Shown: one piece after another, positions 9,365 to 17,240 of the stretch | How the letters are laid out: each line of letters opens with the position of its first letter | How positions within the stretch are numbered: position 1 is the stretch's first letter | Source: Dactylococcopsis salina PCC 8305 | GTDB lineage: Bacteria; Cyanobacteriota; Cyanobacteriia; Cyanobacteriales; Rubidibacteraceae | DNA: 64,000 nucleotides | Assembly: GCF_000317615.1 (NCBI RefSeq) | Contig: NC_019780.1 | Location: forward strand, 2,315,840 to 2,379,839 | Direction: 5' to 3' | Made by a program: the position numbers and the translations under genes | Notes under the pieces: generated by a model | The model's database searches: none | What the model saw: the letters and a program-made list of their open reading frames with translations, nothing else | Told to the model about the DNA's origin: nothing

Positions 9365-9406
9365 GTAACTAAAACTACATGAAAAAAATCGAGAAACATT
9401 TAGAGT
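9365..9406 (+). promoter_or_regulatory. NtcA-activated promoter of the flavoprotein gene
   Basis: GTAACTAAAACTAC at 9365-9378 is an exact GTA-N8-TAC NtcA box. Exactly 22 bases later comes TAGAGT (9401-9406), an exact TAN3T -10 hexamer. This is the canonical arrangement of a class II NtcA-dependent promoter. A start site near 9413 would leave a leader of about 29 nt before the ATG at 9442. It implies induction under nitrogen limitation. Confidence 0.78.
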
Positions 9407-9441
9407 GCCAATTGAGAGCAAAGAATTAAAAAACAAGATTT

Positions 9442-10671
9442 ATGACCCTTCAATACTCTGTAATCATTGTTGGCGGTGGACAAGCAGGATTAGCAATGAG
9501 CTATCTTCTCAAACAGAGAAGTATTGATCACTTGATTTTTGAGAAACATTCCATTGGTCATGCTTGGCGGCATCAACGTTGGGATTCCTTTTGTTTAGTG
9601 ACTCCTAACTGGCAATGTCAATTACCGGGATATCCTTATGCTGGGTATGATCCCAATGGTTTTATGAGCAAAAGTGAAGTTGTCCAGTATCTGGAAAATT
9701 ATGCTCGATCGTTCGCCCCACCGCTACAAGAAGGAGTAGCCGTTTCTAAACTCGATGCCAATGAAGAGGGGTTTACTGTTGAAACCAGCCAAGGTAACTA
9801 CACTGCCGCGCAAGTGGTAATTGCGACAGGAGGATATCATACGCCAAAAATTCCTCCCATGGCGGAACGACTGCCGAAAGGTATCCAACAATTGCATTCG
9901 GTAGAATATAAAAATCCTCAGTCTCTGCCTGATCAAGTGTTGGTTGTGGGAACAGGACAATCAGGGTGTCAAATCGCAGAAGATTTACATCTAGCGGGAA
10001 AATCGGTTCATCTCGCCACTGGAAGCGCGCCTCGCGCCCCCCGCCGCTATCGAGGGAAAGATGTAGTGGAATGGTTGGACTTAATGGGATATTATGATCT
10101 TCCCATTGACGAACATCCCCAAAAAGAAACTGTGCGGCATAAAACGAACCACTATCTGACCGGACGTGATGGGGGAAGAGAGATTGATTTAAGAAAGTTT
10201 GCTTTAGAAGGAATGCACTTGTATGGACGCTTGGCAGACATTACCTCGGGTAAAATTTGTTTTCAAGACAACCTCAAAGACAATTTAGATGGGGCGGATG
10301 CAGCCGCAGAAAAAATTAAAAAAAATATTGACCAATACATCGCAGAAAATAAAATTGATGCCCCTGTAGAACCCCCCTACCAATCCCTTTGGAAACCGAC
10401 AAACTCTCCTCTCACCCTTGATTTTAATCAGTTAGAAGCCGTCATTTGGTGTACAGGCTTTGAGATGAATTTTAATTGGGTTGAGCTCCCTGTGTTTGAT
10501 GGTAAAGGTGAGCCCAAGCACGATCGCGGCGTTACTCCTGTGAAGGGACTTTATTTCCTCGGACTGCCTTGGCTTTATACTTGGGGATCAGGTCGCTTTT
10601 CTGGTATGGCCCGTGATGCAACTTATATCGCCGATCAAATTGTCGCTAAAAAACTCCAGTTGGTTGGTTAA
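9442..10671 (+). CDS. Flavin-dependent oxidoreductase, MSMEG_0569 family
   Basis: A 409-residue FAD/NAD(P)H enzyme of the flavin monooxygenase-like group. The FAD-binding VGGGQAG lies at residues 10-16 and a second Rossmann motif (VVGTGQSGCQ) near residues 170-179 should bind NADPH. The WxxxxW-rich middle (RHQRWDSFCLVTPNW) and FAD-closing VIWCTGFE are also present. It is a regular member of Nit1C-type clusters and here faces the operon from an NtcA promoter of its own. The last residues (AKKLQLVG) and the stop are encoded by the end of a MITE, so the natural C-terminus has probably been replaced. Confidence 0.85.
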   Translation: MTLQYSVIIVGGGQAGLAMSYLLKQRSIDHLIFEKHSIGHAWRHQRWDSFCLVTPNWQCQLPGYPYAGYDPNGFMSKSEVVQYLENYARSFAPPLQEGVAVSKLDANEEGFTVETSQGNYTAAQVVIATGGYHTPKIPPMAERLPKGIQQLHSVEYKNPQSLPDQVLVVGTGQSGCQIAEDLHLAGKSVHLATGSAPRAPRRYRGKDVVEWLDLMGYYDLPIDEHPQKETVRHKTNHYLTGRDGGREIDLRKFALEGMHLYGRLADITSGKICFQDNLKDNLDGADAAAEKIKKNIDQYIAENKIDAPVEPPYQSLWKPTNSPLTLDFNQLEAVIWCTGFEMNFNWVELPVFDGKGEPKHDRGVTPVKGLYFLGLPWLYTWGSGRFSGMARDATYIADQIVAKKLQLVG

Positions 10672-10804
10672 GTAAGGCAAGTTGCCTTAGGCTTGCATGC
10701 AATATGCGTGACGATTGAACAATCAATGAACTTGCATTTTTATCTGAACTGAATCGCCTCAAATCCTTATTTGGTAAGACTTTCAGTTTTCTTGACTCAA
10801 GCCC
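10642..10804. mobile_element. MITE copy A between convergent genes
   Basis: The left end (GCTAAAAAACTCCAGTTGG) matches the MITE end GCTGAAAAAGTCCATTGG seen near 56530 and 19615. The interior GACGATTGAACAATCAATGA is shared with the copies at 19.7 and 56.4 kb, and the right end is CTCAAGCCC. AAATT flanks both sides (10637-10641 and 10806-10810), a possible short target duplication. The element carries the last codons and stop of the flavoprotein gene and abuts the LuxR gene stop. Confidence 0.7.
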
Positions 10805-11916
10805 TAAATTAAACCCTGAACAGTCGCTTGATAAATTGCTTGATAACGGTTTTTTGCTTTCAGTTTCGTTAATATCTTGTTGAGGTGAAATTTAACGGTA
10901 CTTTCGCTAATGTGGAGGGTTCGAGCAATTTCCCGATCGCGCAACCCTTGCGCTAATAATAACATTACTTGTTGTTCTCGCAGAGATAAGATCGATTCTT
11001 CGTTTGAGACCATTTCCCCAGCAAGATAGGGCAGTTGTAAAGTAATTTGGATAACTTCCTGAGAAAAACTAAATTGGATTTCCAGCTTTCCCCCTAAACG
11101 ATTGGCGATGAAGTCGAGATCGCCAAAATAAATTTTCCCCCAAGCCCTAGCATCGATCGCGTGATCAACGGTGGCAACAATGCCTTCTAGGGTAACCGCT
11201 TCTTCCCCGTAGCTTAAGCGACAATAACTGCAGTTCAACTGATTAAAAATCTCTGTTGTTCTCAGTAGAAGATAGGCTAAACTAAGACTTAAGGTTCGCT
11301 CAGTTCCCATCAAAGTTAGTGCTGTGGATTTGAGAACCGAAGCAAGACAATCTGACAAATCGACTCGATGAGCTAGTTTCTGAGAAGAAGTGTTAATCTG
11401 AGGATTGTCTTGGAGTTTCAAAGCAGAATCGAGGGCGGCAGTTGTTCCCATACACAACACTTGTAAGACTTCTAAAAACTCTGGTGGAAAGGGGGTCTGA
11501 CTAAATGCTGCTAAAACCCCAATCACTTGCTCGCGTCTTTTGAGAGGATAACCGGCAAACCCCTGTATTTGATTTCGGATCGCCCAGTCTCGATCTTTTA
11601 CCCAGCTTTCTTCTGCTAAATGATTACTCAAAAAAGGAACACAATTTTGTGCAATTTTCCCGACTTTATATGCCCCCATGGGAACACGAGCAAATGAACC
11701 ATTGAGGCGGGTGTATAATCCTGATGAAGCAACTAAACGCAACCCTTTTCCCTCGGATTCGGTTAGCCAGATGCGAACAAAAGCACAATTAAACTCTGTT
11801 ACCAATGCGTCAGTAATTTCCTGTGCGATCGCTTTTGGGTCAAAGTTTCCTGAGACTTTCTGGATAATTCCATTTACTTTTTGCAGATCGAAAATTAATC
11901 GAGCCGAGTCTAACAC
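10804..11916 (-). CDS. GAF-domain LuxR-family transcriptional regulator
   Basis: A 370-residue protein. Residues about 15-160 form a GAF domain (IAQEITDALVTEF ... GFAGYPLKRREQVIGVLAAFS). The C-terminal 60 residues are a LuxR/GerE helix-turn-helix (LSLREQQVMLLLAQGLRDRE followed by ARTLHISESTVKFHLNKIL). The middle region has no clear domain. GAF domains sense small ligands or bind chromophores. Its position next to the nitrogen-controlled nitrilase cluster, in convergent orientation, makes it a candidate but unproven local regulator. Confidence 0.82.
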   Translation of the reverse strand: MLDSARLIFDLQKVNGIIQKVSGNFDPKAIAQEITDALVTEFNCAFVRIWLTESEGKGLRLVASSGLYTRLNGSFARVPMGAYKVGKIAQNCVPFLSNHLAEESWVKDRDWAIRNQIQGFAGYPLKRREQVIGVLAAFSQTPFPPEFLEVLQVLCMGTTAALDSALKLQDNPQINTSSQKLAHRVDLSDCLASVLKSTALTLMGTERTLSLSLAYLLLRTTEIFNQLNCSYCRLSYGEEAVTLEGIVATVDHAIDARAWGKIYFGDLDFIANRLGGKLEIQFSFSQEVIQITLQLPYLAGEMVSNEESILSLREQQVMLLLAQGLRDREIARTLHISESTVKFHLNKILTKLKAKNRYQAIYQATVQGLI

Positions 11917-12071
11917 AATGGTATTCTTTGCGGTGATCAGCCGAATTGGTTCTAAATGTTAAGCTAGCAAAATTTTAGATTGAAGAAAGTAGCAAATATA
12001 ACAAATTGTCCGCCACTGTTCGATCGAGCTTCAAATCGGTGATCAAGTTGAAGAAGATTTATAGCAATCCC
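11917..12071. other. Upstream region of the LuxR gene, no gene seen
   Basis: This is the presumed promoter side of the GAF-LuxR gene. It contains a TATAGCAATCCCAAATGA stretch (near 12060) that matches one end of the CTATAGCAATCC inverted-repeat element at 33.2 kb. I see no convincing coding frame or RNA gene here; the small open frames are low in coding character. Confidence 0.5.
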
Positions 12072-12332
12072 AAATGAAGAGGCAAGTTGCCTTAGGCAAG
12101 TTGCCTTAGGCAAGAGGCAAGTAGGTTGGGTGAAGTTTACGAAACCCAACACCAATCAGCAAGAGGCAAGAGGCAAGAGGCAAGAGGCAAGTTGCCTTAG
12201 GTAAGAGGTAAGATTTCAAAGTTTTGATGCAGGGTTTTCACTATTGAGCGTTCAATTTCCTTGCACTTTTTTGAGGGGTTAAGAACCTTAAAGCCTCATT
12301 GGGTAAGGGTTTCAGTTTTATTCAGGAAGCCC
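12072..12332. mobile_element. MITE-related copy E, rearranged, with nested repeats
   Basis: Many copies of the GGCAAGTTGCCTTA/GGCAAGA motif surround a nested GTAGGTTGGGT...AAACCCAAC palindrome at about 12120-12150. The right end CAGTTTTATTCAGGAAGCCC (12313-12332) matches the MITE terminus. The left end is not clear. The right end encodes the last four residues and the stop of the neighbouring 94-residue protein. Confidence 0.55.
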
Positions 12333-12602
12333 TAGATAATTTTGAGTTAAATAACGACTCATTACCCAATCACTATAAGCTCGATCGAACGTATGAATAT
12401 TAACAACTCCCTTCACCTTCCAAGTAGCTTGGAGATTATGATCAGGATTAGAAATCGTTAACTGTTCATTCGATGCTTGTCTTAATTTGATAAAATCAGA
12501 AGATAAGGACTGAAGATAAAGCGCAAACTTGGGAGAAGAAACATCTGGAATCATTAAATAATTTGCTAAGGTTAATAAAATCGAGTTATAGAGAGTTTCC
12601 AT
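12318..12602 (-). CDS. Hypothetical protein, C-terminus supplied by a MITE
   Basis: A 94-residue protein with no recognised domain. It is mostly helical in appearance, with METLYNSILLTLANYLMI at the N-terminus and a Trp-containing beta-like stretch (ATWKVKGVVNIHTFD) in the middle. The last residues GLPE and the TAA stop correspond to the terminal sequence of the MITE family (GGGCTTxCTGAATAA on this strand). The ancestral protein may therefore have been longer. Codon use looks ordinary for the window, so it is probably a real gene or a recent remnant. Confidence 0.5.
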   Translation of the reverse strand: METLYNSILLTLANYLMIPDVSSPKFALYLQSLSSDFIKLRQASNEQLTISNPDHNLQATWKVKGVVNIHTFDRAYSDWVMSRYLTQNYLGLPE

Positions 12603-12647
12603 AATACTTTAAGCCAATTTAATTTAAATCTTGTCTGCGTCAACTTG

Positions 12648-13723
12648 TAGCAATCTGGTTTCTTATGTGAGAAACCGATTAACTAAGTTCCCCCAAAATT
12701 GGGGGTTAGGGAGCAAAATTTTCTCGTAACTTATCTCAGATTGCGATCTAAGTTCCCCCAAAATTGGGGGTTAGGGGGCAAAATTTTCTCGTAACTTATC
12801 TCAGATTGCGATCTAAGTTCCCCCAAAATTGGGGGTTAGGGGGCAAAATTTTCTCGTAACTTATCTCAGATTGCGATCTAAGTTCCCCCAAAATTGGGGG
12901 TTAGGGGGCAAAATTTTCTCGTAACTCATCTCAGATTGCGATCTAAGTTCCCCCAAAATTGGGGGTTAGGGGGGCAAAATTTTCTCGTAACTTATCTCAG
13001 ATTGCGATCTAAGTTCCCCCAAAATTGGGGGTTAGGGGGGCAAAATTTTCTCGTAACTTATCTCAGATTGCGATCTAAGTTCCCCCAAAATTGGGGGTTA
13101 GGGGGCAAAATTTTCTCGTAACTTATCTCAGATTGCGATCTAAGTTCCCCCAAAATTGGGGGTTAGGGGGCAAAATTTTCTCGTAACTTATCTCAGATTG
13201 CGATCTAAGTTCCCCCAAAATTGGGGGTTAGGGGGCAAAATTTTCTCGTAACTTATCTCAGATTGCGATCTAAGTTCCCCCAAAATTGGGGGTTAGGGAG
13301 CAAAATTTTCTCGTAACTTATCTCAGATTGCGATCTAAGTTCCCCCAAAATTGGGGGTTAGGGGGCAAAATTTTCTCGTAACTTATCTCAGATTGCGATC
13401 TAAGTTCCCCCAAAATTGGGGGTTAGGGGGCAAAATTTTCTCGTAACTTATCTCAGATTGCGATCTAAGTTCCCCCAAAATTGGGGGTTAGGGAGCAAAA
13501 TTTTCTCGTAACTTATCTCAGATTGCGATCTAAGTTCCCCCAAAATTGGGGGTTAGGGGGCAAAATTTTCTCGTAACTTATCTCAGATTGCGATCTAAGT
13601 TCCCCCAAAATTGGGGGTTAGGGGGCAAAATTTTCTCGTAACTTATCTCAGATTGCGATCTAAGTTCCCCCAAAATTGGGGGTTAGGGGGCAAAATTTTC
13701 TCGTAACTTATCTCAGATTGCTA
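12648..13723. repeat. 65-bp tandem array (16 units) bounded by inverted repeats
   Basis: A 65-bp unit beginning TAAGTTCCCCCAAAATTGGG starts at 12684 and recurs to 13661, giving 16 near-identical copies. Two units have one extra G. Each unit holds a CCCCCAA/TTGGGGG hairpin and a TTAGGGGGC run, then CTTATCTCAGATTGCGATC. The whole block is enclosed by a perfect inverted pair TAGCAATCTG (12648-12657) and CAGATTGCTA (13714-13723). That suggests the array expanded inside a small inverted-repeat element. There are no CRISPR-like spacers. Confidence 0.92.
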
Positions 13724-13765
13724 TAACTGCAAAATCTATCTTATTAGGATTTATCTCATTAATCA

Positions 13766-14959
13766 ATGAATCAACTCAAACCTAACTCCGAATTAATCAG
13801 AATCATTCAAGATAAAATCACCCAATCTCCCCAAAAAAGAATTACCTTTGCTGAATACATGGACTTAGTTTTATATCACCCCAAACAGGGATATTATAGT
13901 TCAGGTGTTGTGGAAATTGGTAAAGCGGGAGACTTTTTTACCGCTTCTTCTTTAGGAAGTGATTTCGGTGAGTTACTAGCAAAACAGTTTCTAGAAATGT
14001 GGGAGAAGTTAGAACAACCCACTCCCTTCGATTTAGTGGAAATTGGCGCGGGAAACGGACAACTCGCCAATGATATTTTAAGCTATTTATCCCAAGATCA
14101 TCCTCAATTTTTACAAAGTGTTCAATATCAGATCATTGAATCTTCTCCCGCCTTAAAACAGGAACAAGAAAACCGACTCAAAATTTGGCAAGAAAAAGGA
14201 GTCACTCTCTCTTGGAAATGTTGGGAAGAAATTCCCAATGAATCTTTAGTCGGATGCTGTTTTTCTAACGAGTTAGTTGATGCGTTTCCCGTACATCGTT
14301 TACAAGTGGAAGCAGAAACATTGAAAGAAATTTATGTTACCGTTTCTCCCCCCGAAAGCGATTCTCCTTTTACAGAAATCAGTGATGAAATTTCGACTCC
14401 TCAACTGCGAGAATATTTCCAAACTGTTGGCATTTCTTTCTCCACTTCTGATTATCCTGACGGTTTCCAAACTGAGGTTAATCTAGCAATGATTCCCTGG
14501 CTAAAAACCGTTTCTCGCTGTTTAAAACAAGGCTATCTTCTTACAATTGATTATGGCTATACGGCGGAAAAATACTATCATCCCCAACGCGATCAAGGAA
14601 CATTACAATGTTACGTTCAACATCAACGACATAATGATCCTTATTTCTTAATCGGTAAACAAGATATGACGACTCATGTGGATTTTACCGCGTTAGAAAT
14701 CTATGGAAAACAGTATGATTTAGAGTTTTTAAACTTTACTCAACAAGCACTATTTTTAATGGCTTTAGGATTAGGCGATCGACTTAACTCACTCTCTCAA
14801 GGTGGGTTTAATGTTATGGAAATTCTACAGCGTCGAGATGCACTTCATCAACTGATTGATCCGATGGGGTTGGGTGGGTTTGGTGTTTTATTACAGGGGA
14901 AAAATTTAACTTCAACCCAAGTTTCTTCTTTGATGGGTTTTCAGGAAGACTTGTCTTAG
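13766..14959 (+). CDS. Class I SAM-dependent methyltransferase, MidA/NDUFAF7 family
   Basis: A 397-residue protein of the DUF185 family. The SAM-binding motif is LVEIGAGNGQLANDIL near residues 91-106. Other family blocks are YHPKQGYYSSG (residues 36-46), FSNELVDAFPVHR and LLTIDYGYTAEKYYHP. NDUFAF7 in mitochondria dimethylates an arginine of complex I subunit NDUFS2, and MidA in Dictyostelium is needed for complex I function. A role in NDH-1 assembly is plausible but not established for cyanobacteria. It is convergent with the PEP-synthase-like gene, with six bases between the stops. Confidence 0.85.
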   Translation: MNQLKPNSELIRIIQDKITQSPQKRITFAEYMDLVLYHPKQGYYSSGVVEIGKAGDFFTASSLGSDFGELLAKQFLEMWEKLEQPTPFDLVEIGAGNGQLANDILSYLSQDHPQFLQSVQYQIIESSPALKQEQENRLKIWQEKGVTLSWKCWEEIPNESLVGCCFSNELVDAFPVHRLQVEAETLKEIYVTVSPPESDSPFTEISDEISTPQLREYFQTVGISFSTSDYPDGFQTEVNLAMIPWLKTVSRCLKQGYLLTIDYGYTAEKYYHPQRDQGTLQCYVQHQRHNDPYFLIGKQDMTTHVDFTALEIYGKQYDLEFLNFTQQALFLMALGLGDRLNSLSQGGFNVMEILQRRDALHQLIDPMGLGGFGVLLQGKNLTSTQVSSLMGFQEDLS

Positions 14960-14965
14960 TTTGAG

Positions 14966-17170
14966 TTATTTTTGATTTAAATGGTTTCGTGCTGCTTCTA
15001 GTAAAATTCGTTTTTCCGATCGAGCGATCAAATTATAAACTGTATTTATTCCCGACTCTTCCACCGAAATTCCAGTCACTCCCCAACCGACTAATTTCTC
15101 CACTAATTCTGGATATAAAACAACTCCTTGTCCACAAATTGAACAAGAAATTCCTCCCTCTCTTGCTTTTTCAATTAAAGTCTTTAAAGCCTGTAATACC
15201 GCAGGATGACACTCGTTATATTGATCGCCAAACTCTCCCTTTTCTCGATCGACCCCTAACAATAATTGTGTCAGATCATTCGTCCCGATAGCAATTCCTT
15301 CAATCCCTACCTTGAGATATTCATCTAATAAATAGATCACCGAAGGAACTTCCGCCATGATCCACATCTGACAGCTTTTTTCCAAACCAATTTCTGTTAA
15401 TAATTTTTTACAAAATTTGACTTCCTCAACCGTGCGAACGAATGGTAAGATAAGATTAATATTGTAATAGCCCTGATGCTGTAGGTATCGGAGGGCAAAC
15501 GTCTGGGCTGAGAAAAAATCAGAATCCTTAACATAACTATACGTGCCACGTATCCCTAAAAGGGAAACATCCTGCTGTTGTAACGTGAGCCAATCTGTGG
15601 AACGATAGAAAATCGGACGGGGGAAAAAGGCATCGGCAAATTGAGCAATCAAACTTGCTAACCGTTGGCTAAACGCTTCGCGGTGGGAAGAAAGCCAAGT
15701 GGAGAGAGGCTTTTCCCTAAGCAATGGTAGTAACATTAAATCCGATCGAAGCAACCCCACCCCATCCACAGGGAGTTGAGACAGTGCGATCGCGCGATCG
15801 CTTTGAGATACATTCACCATCAACTGCGTCGCTAAAACCGAAGAGTCTCGCGGTGGGTTAACATCAATCTTTCTCTCATCCCTTGTTTTTTCCCCCTGAG
15901 ACGGACGTAACACCTCACCTTGGTCTCCATCTAGGGTGACTTCTGTTTCTCCCTGTAAAGCCTCGATCGCGCCCTTTGCCCCAACAACGGCGGGAATGTT
16001 TAACTCTCGTGCTAAAATTGCGCCATGGGAGGTCATCCCCCCAGATTCAGTAACTAACCCACCTGCGGACTTAACGAGAGGTAAATTGTCAGTGGTGATA
16101 CTTTTAGTGACTAAAATTGATCCTGTCGGGAAAGCGCGATCGTCATCTTTTCCGACAAGATAAACTTTTCCCGTCACTCTTCCCCTTGCTACCCCCAGAC
16201 CTTTAACAATTAATGAACTAGAAGCGGATGGTTTAAACATAGTAACCTGAGCGGAGAATTGAGTTAAGTATAACTGAAAACTGTTTTCTTGGGGAAAAAA
16301 TGTCCACTCACAGGAAAAGTTTTGATTGACTGTTGCTTGTAGTTTCGCCGCCAAATTAATCAGTTGAGATAATTGTTGTGAGGTTAAAATTTCTGTTTCT
16401 ACTTCCGTCTGAGGTGAGGTGATTTGTAAGGAAGCATCAAGGGAATAAATGCGAGTTTGATAGCCAAGCTGATGAGATTCGATCGTGTGATGATGAGGAT
16501 TAATTTTGTAAGTTTCTGGTAAGGATTCCCCTCGCACTAAACTATATCCTAATCCTCGCACGGCTTTAATCTGCCATTGTTGGGGATTAACTTCTAGAAT
16601 ACCAGAAGCGATCGCGCTTTCTATCCGTTGAATAATCACAGCTAATCCCAATTTATTCCAAGAGATTCCTTGCTGCTGCCAATAAAATAAACTCGAAGCA
16701 GAAAACAACGATTTCCAAACCTTTTTTAATCCGAATTCAATCGCTTTTAAGTCGCACTGGCTACAATATGAAGTTAATAAACCTGAAACCGATACTGATT
16801 GATCAGGGAACACTAAAGAGGGACGAAAAATAATGTGATTCGTTTCCCAAACAGTCATTATTTGATACAGTTGCTGACACCATTCTTGATCTAATGATTG
16901 AGTTTCAATGTGATGAGAAATTTGATCGGCGGTTGCTTTTAGCGTCTCATAATCATTGAGATCAAGTTTCTGGATTCGTTGCCAAATTGAGTCATTTTCC
17001 TGTGACAAAATAGCCTCTAAAACCTGACTCCCGACGACAATTCCTGATGGGATATTATAACCTTGTTGGGATAACTGACTCAGCGCGATCGCCTTTTCTC
17101 CAACAGCTTTTAGATCAGAAAGATTAATTTTTTCTAAATCATAAATATCATTTTTCATTACATCTAACAT
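14966..17170 (-). CDS. PEP synthase-like protein with atypical ATP-grasp half
   Basis: A 734-residue protein with the order of phosphoenolpyruvate synthase. The swivelling phosphohistidine domain (GGMTSHGAILARELNIPAVVG) retains the catalytic His, and the C-terminal PEP/pyruvate barrel retains GTNDLTQLLLGVDR and the SCSICGQG cysteine. The N-terminal nucleotide-binding half is shorter and altered: the usual GGKNASLGE loop is VGEKAIALSQL and the expected FAGQ-type loop is not seen. It may be a divergent phosphotransferase. A start at 17158 (MKNDIYDLEK) is an alternative. Confidence 0.78.
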   Translation of the reverse strand: MLDVMKNDIYDLEKINLSDLKAVGEKAIALSQLSQQGYNIPSGIVVGSQVLEAILSQENDSIWQRIQKLDLNDYETLKATADQISHHIETQSLDQEWCQQLYQIMTVWETNHIIFRPSLVFPDQSVSVSGLLTSYCSQCDLKAIEFGLKKVWKSLFSASSLFYWQQQGISWNKLGLAVIIQRIESAIASGILEVNPQQWQIKAVRGLGYSLVRGESLPETYKINPHHHTIESHQLGYQTRIYSLDASLQITSPQTEVETEILTSQQLSQLINLAAKLQATVNQNFSCEWTFFPQENSFQLYLTQFSAQVTMFKPSASSSLIVKGLGVARGRVTGKVYLVGKDDDRAFPTGSILVTKSITTDNLPLVKSAGGLVTESGGMTSHGAILARELNIPAVVGAKGAIEALQGETEVTLDGDQGEVLRPSQGEKTRDERKIDVNPPRDSSVLATQLMVNVSQSDRAIALSQLPVDGVGLLRSDLMLLPLLREKPLSTWLSSHREAFSQRLASLIAQFADAFFPRPIFYRSTDWLTLQQQDVSLLGIRGTYSYVKDSDFFSAQTFALRYLQHQGYYNINLILPFVRTVEEVKFCKKLLTEIGLEKSCQMWIMAEVPSVIYLLDEYLKVGIEGIAIGTNDLTQLLLGVDREKGEFGDQYNECHPAVLQALKTLIEKAREGGISCSICGQGVVLYPELVEKLVGWGVTGISVEESGINTVYNLIARSEKRILLEAARNHLNQK

Positions 17171-17209
17171 CGTTTTCCTTATTCGTTTTTGTAAGAATAT
17201 TGAGTTACA

Positions 17210-17234
17210 GTAGGGTGGGCAATGCCCACCCTAC
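17210..17234. terminator. Perfect 12-bp palindrome in the PEP synthase-like leader
   Basis: GTAGGGTGGGCA and TGCCCACCCTAC are perfectly complementary around one base, giving a very stable hairpin. It lies between the dehydrogenase stop and the next minus-strand gene. No U-run follows on the minus strand, so termination would be Rho-like or partial. It may simply be one of the genome's dispersed palindromes; GTAGGGTGGGCAAGGC occurs again near 53270. Confidence 0.4.
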
Positions 17235-17240
17235 TTGTTA

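Noticed and set aside
11964-12155. 63-residue minus-strand frame
   Set aside because: It contains translated repeat (FVNFTQPTCLLPKATCLRQL) and has no recognisable start context.
12684-13720. CRISPR array
   Set aside because: The units are contiguous and almost identical over all 65 bp, with no variable spacers and no cas genes in the window.
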